64,000 nt of DNA, from the NCBI RefSeq assembly GCF_014243345.1, contig NZ_JACLZF010000001.1:1302001-1366000 (forward strand). Reading direction: 5' to 3'. Source of the DNA: Robiginitalea sp. SC105 (lineage in GTDB: Bacteria > Bacteroidota > Bacteroidia > Flavobacteriales > Flavobacteriaceae). The notes beneath the pieces are model-generated. The model was given only the letters and a program-made list of their open reading frames with translations. It ran no database searches and had not been told where the DNA came from. Shown piece after piece: positions 61,026-64,000 of this stretch. Position 1 is the first letter of the stretch; the number at the start of each line of letters is the position of its first letter. Made by a program: the position numbers and the translations under genes.

Positions 61026-63608
61026 TCAGGAAGAGGCCTTCTTGTTGGCCTTCAGCAGCCGCTTGATCTCGTTGAGCTTCATCAATGCCTCCACAGGGGT
61101 AAGCGTATCGATGTCCAGGTCCAGGATTTCTTCGCGTATCTGTTCCAGCAGCGGGTCGTCCAGGTTGAAAAAGCTGAGCTGCATGTCCTCCTTCACCGCG
61201 TGCAGGCCCTCGGTGAGCTCTTCCCCTGCATGGGATTTTTCGAGCTGCACCAGGATCTTCTGGGCCTTGCGGACCACTTCCTGGGGCATGCCCGCCATGC
61301 GCGCCACATGGATGCCGAAACTGTGGTGGCTGCCGCCGGGGACCAGTTTTCTCAGGAAAAGCACCTTGTCCTTCAGCTCTTTGACGGACACGTTGAAATT
61401 CTTGATGCGGGCAAAGCTGCCGGCCATCTCGTTGAGTTCGTGGTAGTGGGTGGCGAACAGCGTCTTGGCCCGGGCCGGGTGCTGGTGGAGGTACTCCGCG
61501 ATGGCCCAGGCGATGGAAATACCGTCGTAGGTGCTGGTGCCCCGGCCAATCTCGTCGAGCAGGATCAGGCTGCGCTCCGACAGGTTGTTCAGGATGGACG
61601 CGGCCTCGTTCATCTCCACCATGAAGGTGGATTCGCCCATGGAGATGTTGTCGCTGGCGCCCACCCGGGTAAAGATCTTGTCGGTGACGCCCAGGCGGGC
61701 GGCACGGGCAGGGACAAAACTGCCGATCTGCGCCAGCAGGACGATCAGTGCCGTCTGCCTTAGGATGGCCGATTTCCCGCTCATGTTGGGCCCGGTGATC
61801 ATGATGATCTGCTGCTGGTCCCGGTCCAGGTGCAGGTCGTTGGGCACGTAAGCCTCCCCTGGTGGCAGCTGCCGCTCGATCACCGGGTGGCGCCCCTGTT
61901 CGATGCGCAGGTCGGTGGCATCGGTCATCTCCGGGCAGACGTAGTCGTGCTGCAGGGCCAGGCTGGCAAAGCCGCTCAGGCAATCCAGCTCGGCGAGGAT
62001 GCGGGCGTTTTGCTGGACGGTGGCGATGTACTCCTGCATCCAGACCACCAGCTGGGAGAACAGTTGCTGCTCCAGGTCAAGGATGCGTTCTTCGGCCCCC
62101 AGTATCTTTCCTTCATATTCCTTGAGTTCCTCGGTGATGTAGCGCTCGGCGCTGACCAGGGTCTGCTTCCGGATCCATTCCGGGGGGACCTTGTCCTTGT
62201 GGGTGTTGCGGACCTCGATGTAATAGCCGAACACATTGTTGGAGGCGATCTTCAGGGAAGTGATCCCGGTCCGTTCCTGCTCCCGCCGGAGCATCTGGTC
62301 CAGGTAGTCCTTGCCCGATCCGGCCAGGCCCCGTAGCTCGTCCAGTTCTTCCGAATACCCAGGGGCGATGGTGCGCCCTTTGCCGATGATTGCCGGGGCC
62401 TCTTCCAGCAGGACGGCCTTGATCCGCTCCCGTAGCGGGACGCACTGGTCGAGCCGGCCGGAGAGCTCCTCCAGGGCGGGCTCCCCGGAACCGGCCGTGC
62501 GGCTTTTGACGGGGACCACGGCTTCCAGGGCGTTTTTTAAATGCACCGTATCCCGGGGGGTGATCTTGCCGGCGGCCACCTTGGCAATGAGCCGTTCCAA
62601 ATCGCCCATCTGCCGGAGTTGTTCCCGGATCGGGGACAGCAGGTCGGGTTGGCTGCAAAAGTGGGCCACCACCCGGTGCCGCCTCCGGATGGGCTCCAGG
62701 TCCTTGAGCGGGAGGGCCAGCCATTGACGCAGCAGGCGCCCCCCCATGGGCGACCGCGTGTGGTCTGTCACATCCAGCAGGGAAACCCCGCCGGGGTCCC
62801 GGGTGCGGAACAGTTCCAGGTTTTGCATGGTGAAGCGGTCCATCCAGACATAGTCCTCGGAAGCGAGCCGGCGGATGCCCCCGATGTGCCCGAGCTGCCG
62901 GTGCTGGGTCTCCCCCAGGTAATGCAGGATGGCACCGGCGGCCAGGATGCCGGCCGGCTGCCCTTCCACCCCGAAACCTTTCAGGCCGGTGGTCTTGAAA
63001 TGGTTGGTCAGGGTTTCCCGGGCGTAGTTTTCCTGGAATACCCAGTCCTCCAGGCAAAAGGTATGGTATCCCGGGCCGAATTGCTCCCGGAAATCCGTCC
63101 GGTGCTTTTTGGAGATCAGGATTTCCTTGGGGCCGAAATTCTGCAGCCACTTGTCCGTGGTTTCCCGGTTTCCCTCCGAGAGGAAAAATTCCCCCGTGGA
63201 CACATCCAGGAAGGAAACCCCCATCCGCGCCCCGCCAAAATGCACGGCGGCCAGGAAGTTGTTCGCCTTGGCCTGCAGCATGTCGTCCCCCAGGGCAACT
63301 CCCGGGGTCACCAGTTCAGTGACACCCCGCTTCACGATGGTCTTGGTCTGTTTCGGGTCTTCCAGCTGGTCGCAGATGGCCACCCGCTGCCCGGCTTTCA
63401 CGAGTTTGGGCAGGTAGGTGTTCAGGGCGTGGTGCGGAAACCCGGCCAGGGCTGTCTGGTCGCCCCCGTTGTTGCGCTGGGTGAGCACAATGTCCAGGAT
63501 TTCGGCCGCCTTCTCGGCATCGGCGCCGAAGGTCTCGTAAAAATCGCCCACGCGGAACAACAGCAATGCATCCGGATATCGTTTTTTGATACCGTTGTAC
63601 TGCTGCAT
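61026..63608 (-). CDS. mutS: DNA mismatch repair protein MutS
   Basis: ATG 63608 gives 860 residues. Mismatch-binding domain I with RVGDFYETFGADAEKA, connector, lever and clamp domains, and the ABC ATPase with Walker A ITGPNMSGKSAIL, Walker B LILLDEIGRGTSTYDG and ATHYHELNEM. It recognises mispairs and starts repair with MutL. The homologues I know start about ten residues earlier (M-A-x-K-K-K-E-T-P-L-M); the same residues occur here in frame as AAKKKKETPLM after a CTG codon (63639-63641), so CTG 63641 may be the true start. Confidence 0.95.
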   Translation of the reverse strand: MQQYNGIKKRYPDALLLFRVGDFYETFGADAEKAAEILDIVLTQRNNGGDQTALAGFPHHALNTYLPKLVKAGQRVAICDQLEDPKQTKTIVKRGVTELVTPGVALGDDMLQAKANNFLAAVHFGGARMGVSFLDVSTGEFFLSEGNRETTDKWLQNFGPKEILISKKHRTDFREQFGPGYHTFCLEDWVFQENYARETLTNHFKTTGLKGFGVEGQPAGILAAGAILHYLGETQHRQLGHIGGIRRLASEDYVWMDRFTMQNLELFRTRDPGGVSLLDVTDHTRSPMGGRLLRQWLALPLKDLEPIRRRHRVVAHFCSQPDLLSPIREQLRQMGDLERLIAKVAAGKITPRDTVHLKNALEAVVPVKSRTAGSGEPALEELSGRLDQCVPLRERIKAVLLEEAPAIIGKGRTIAPGYSEELDELRGLAGSGKDYLDQMLRREQERTGITSLKIASNNVFGYYIEVRNTHKDKVPPEWIRKQTLVSAERYITEELKEYEGKILGAEERILDLEQQLFSQLVVWMQEYIATVQQNARILAELDCLSGFASLALQHDYVCPEMTDATDLRIEQGRHPVIERQLPPGEAYVPNDLHLDRDQQQIIMITGPNMSGKSAILRQTALIVLLAQIGSFVPARAARLGVTDKIFTRVGASDNISMGESTFMVEMNEAASILNNLSERSLILLDEIGRGTSTYDGISIAWAIAEYLHQHPARAKTLFATHYHELNEMAGSFARIKNFNVSVKELKDKVLFLRKLVPGGSHHSFGIHVARMAGMPQEVVRKAQKILVQLEKSHAGEELTEGLHAVKEDMQLSFFNLDDPLLEQIREEILDLDIDTLTPVEALMKLNEIKRLLKANKKASS

Positions 63609-63757
63609 CAGCGGGGTCTCTTTTTTCTTTTTTGCTGCCAGGGTGTTGCGGTTCTGGGATGTGAGAAACGAAAATAAGGGATTCCCCCTGTGCGCCCAAT
63701 GGATGTTGATATTTAAGGATAACTTCGGCCCGGGCGGGCCCCCTGCCGGATTTGTGG

Positions 63758-63765
63758 TATTTTTG
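63758..63765 (+). promoter_or_regulatory. Candidate -7 box of RNA methyltransferase gene
   Basis: TATTTTTG matches TAnnTTTG, 22 bp before the ATG at 63787; no TTG at -33. Confidence 0.4.
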
Positions 63766-63786
63766 GGCCGATTAGCCCCCTGACCC

Positions 63787-64000
63787 ATGCGCAAACTCAA
63801 AAATGAGGAACTCGGCCGCCTGGACGTGGCCTCGTTTAAGGAGGCCCGCAAAACGCCGGCCGTCCTGATACTCGACAATGTCCGGAGCCTGCACAACGTG
63901 GGTTCCGTATTCCGGACAGCCGACGCCTTCCGGATCGAAAAGATCTGGCTTTGCGGCATCACGGCCCGCCCGCCCCACAAGGATATCCGCAAGACGGCCC
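63787..64000 (+). CDS. SpoU/TrmH-family RNA methyltransferase, N-terminal part
   Basis: Runs off the window end after 71 residues. The segment KTPAVLILDNVRSLHNVGSV followed by FRTADAFRIEKIWLCG is the SpoU motif 1 region (asparagine-rich N-V-G-S-V-F-R-T-A). It would methylate 2'-O-ribose in tRNA or rRNA. Divergent from mutS, with the promoter box at 63758. Confidence 0.9.
   Translation, partial: MRKLKNEELGRLDVASFKEARKTPAVLILDNVRSLHNVGSVFRTADAFRIEKIWLCGITARPPHKDIRKTA

Noticed and set aside
62541-63677. 378-residue plus-strand open frame
   Set aside because: Antisense to MutS, whose domains are all intact.

Overview
The window looks like chromosomal DNA of a marine Flavobacteriaceae member. 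Supporting signs are TAnnTTTG-type promoter boxes, several DUF6090 proteins, an IntDOT-like tyrosine recombinase, paired sulfatases with a formylglycine-generating enzyme, and MutS of the Bacteroidetes type. The GC-rich backbone would suit a Robiginitalea-like genus; that placement is inference.

Region 1 (1-23.8 kb, GC-rich backbone): the 3' end of a TolC-type efflux gene, a DUF885 lipoprotein peptidase with a DUF6090 protein, a tandem pair of paralogous lipoproteins, several envelope or outer-membrane proteins, an FGE gene with two sulfatases, a DUF302 gene divergent from upp, and an AraC regulator divergent from two NTF2-like proteins, a flavodoxin and an isoquinoline-oxidoreductase-type molybdoenzyme (iorA/iorB-like). 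The upp gene is broken by a perfect 7-bp tandem duplication.

Region 2 (23.8-29.5 kb, AT-richer): small lipoproteins and glycine-zipper proteins in paralogous families, and three DUF6090 genes.

Region 3 (29.53-38.52 kb): an outer-membrane protein, an OMP remnant, and a module of two DUF3604 lipoproteins, a parvulin-type PPIase and a HupE/UreJ membrane protein. It is bracketed by two 50-bp direct repeats (46/50 identical) that resemble the 3' flank of the tRNA-Leu gene at 58.8 kb, so it reads as an old genomic island.

Region 4 (38.8-58.86 kb, AT-rich): a roughly 20-kb integrative element in tRNA-Leu(UAA). A 14-bp copy of the tRNA 3' end (38815-38828) lies near the integrase and the tRNA lies at the other end. 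A compact seven-gene integrase/HTH/DUF6291/ATPase/HTH cassette is followed by cargo: a 15-repeat thrombospondin-type-3 lipoprotein, a Kelch lipoprotein, a DUF6090 gene plus a truncated copy, a TPR adenylate cyclase, a PD-(D/E)XK-like nuclease, HicAB, and a DUF4041/GIY-YIG protein. Four same-orientation 67-bp repeats with inverted ends are scattered only through this cargo.

Region 5 (58.85-64 kb, GC-rich backbone): tRNA-Leu, tRNA-Gly, gamma-glutamyltransferase, mutS, and the start of a SpoU-type RNA methyltransferase.

The strongest candidates for something undescribed are the 67-bp repeat family, the nested att remnants, the DUF6090 family with its shared leader, and the twice-occurring divergent lipoprotein module.
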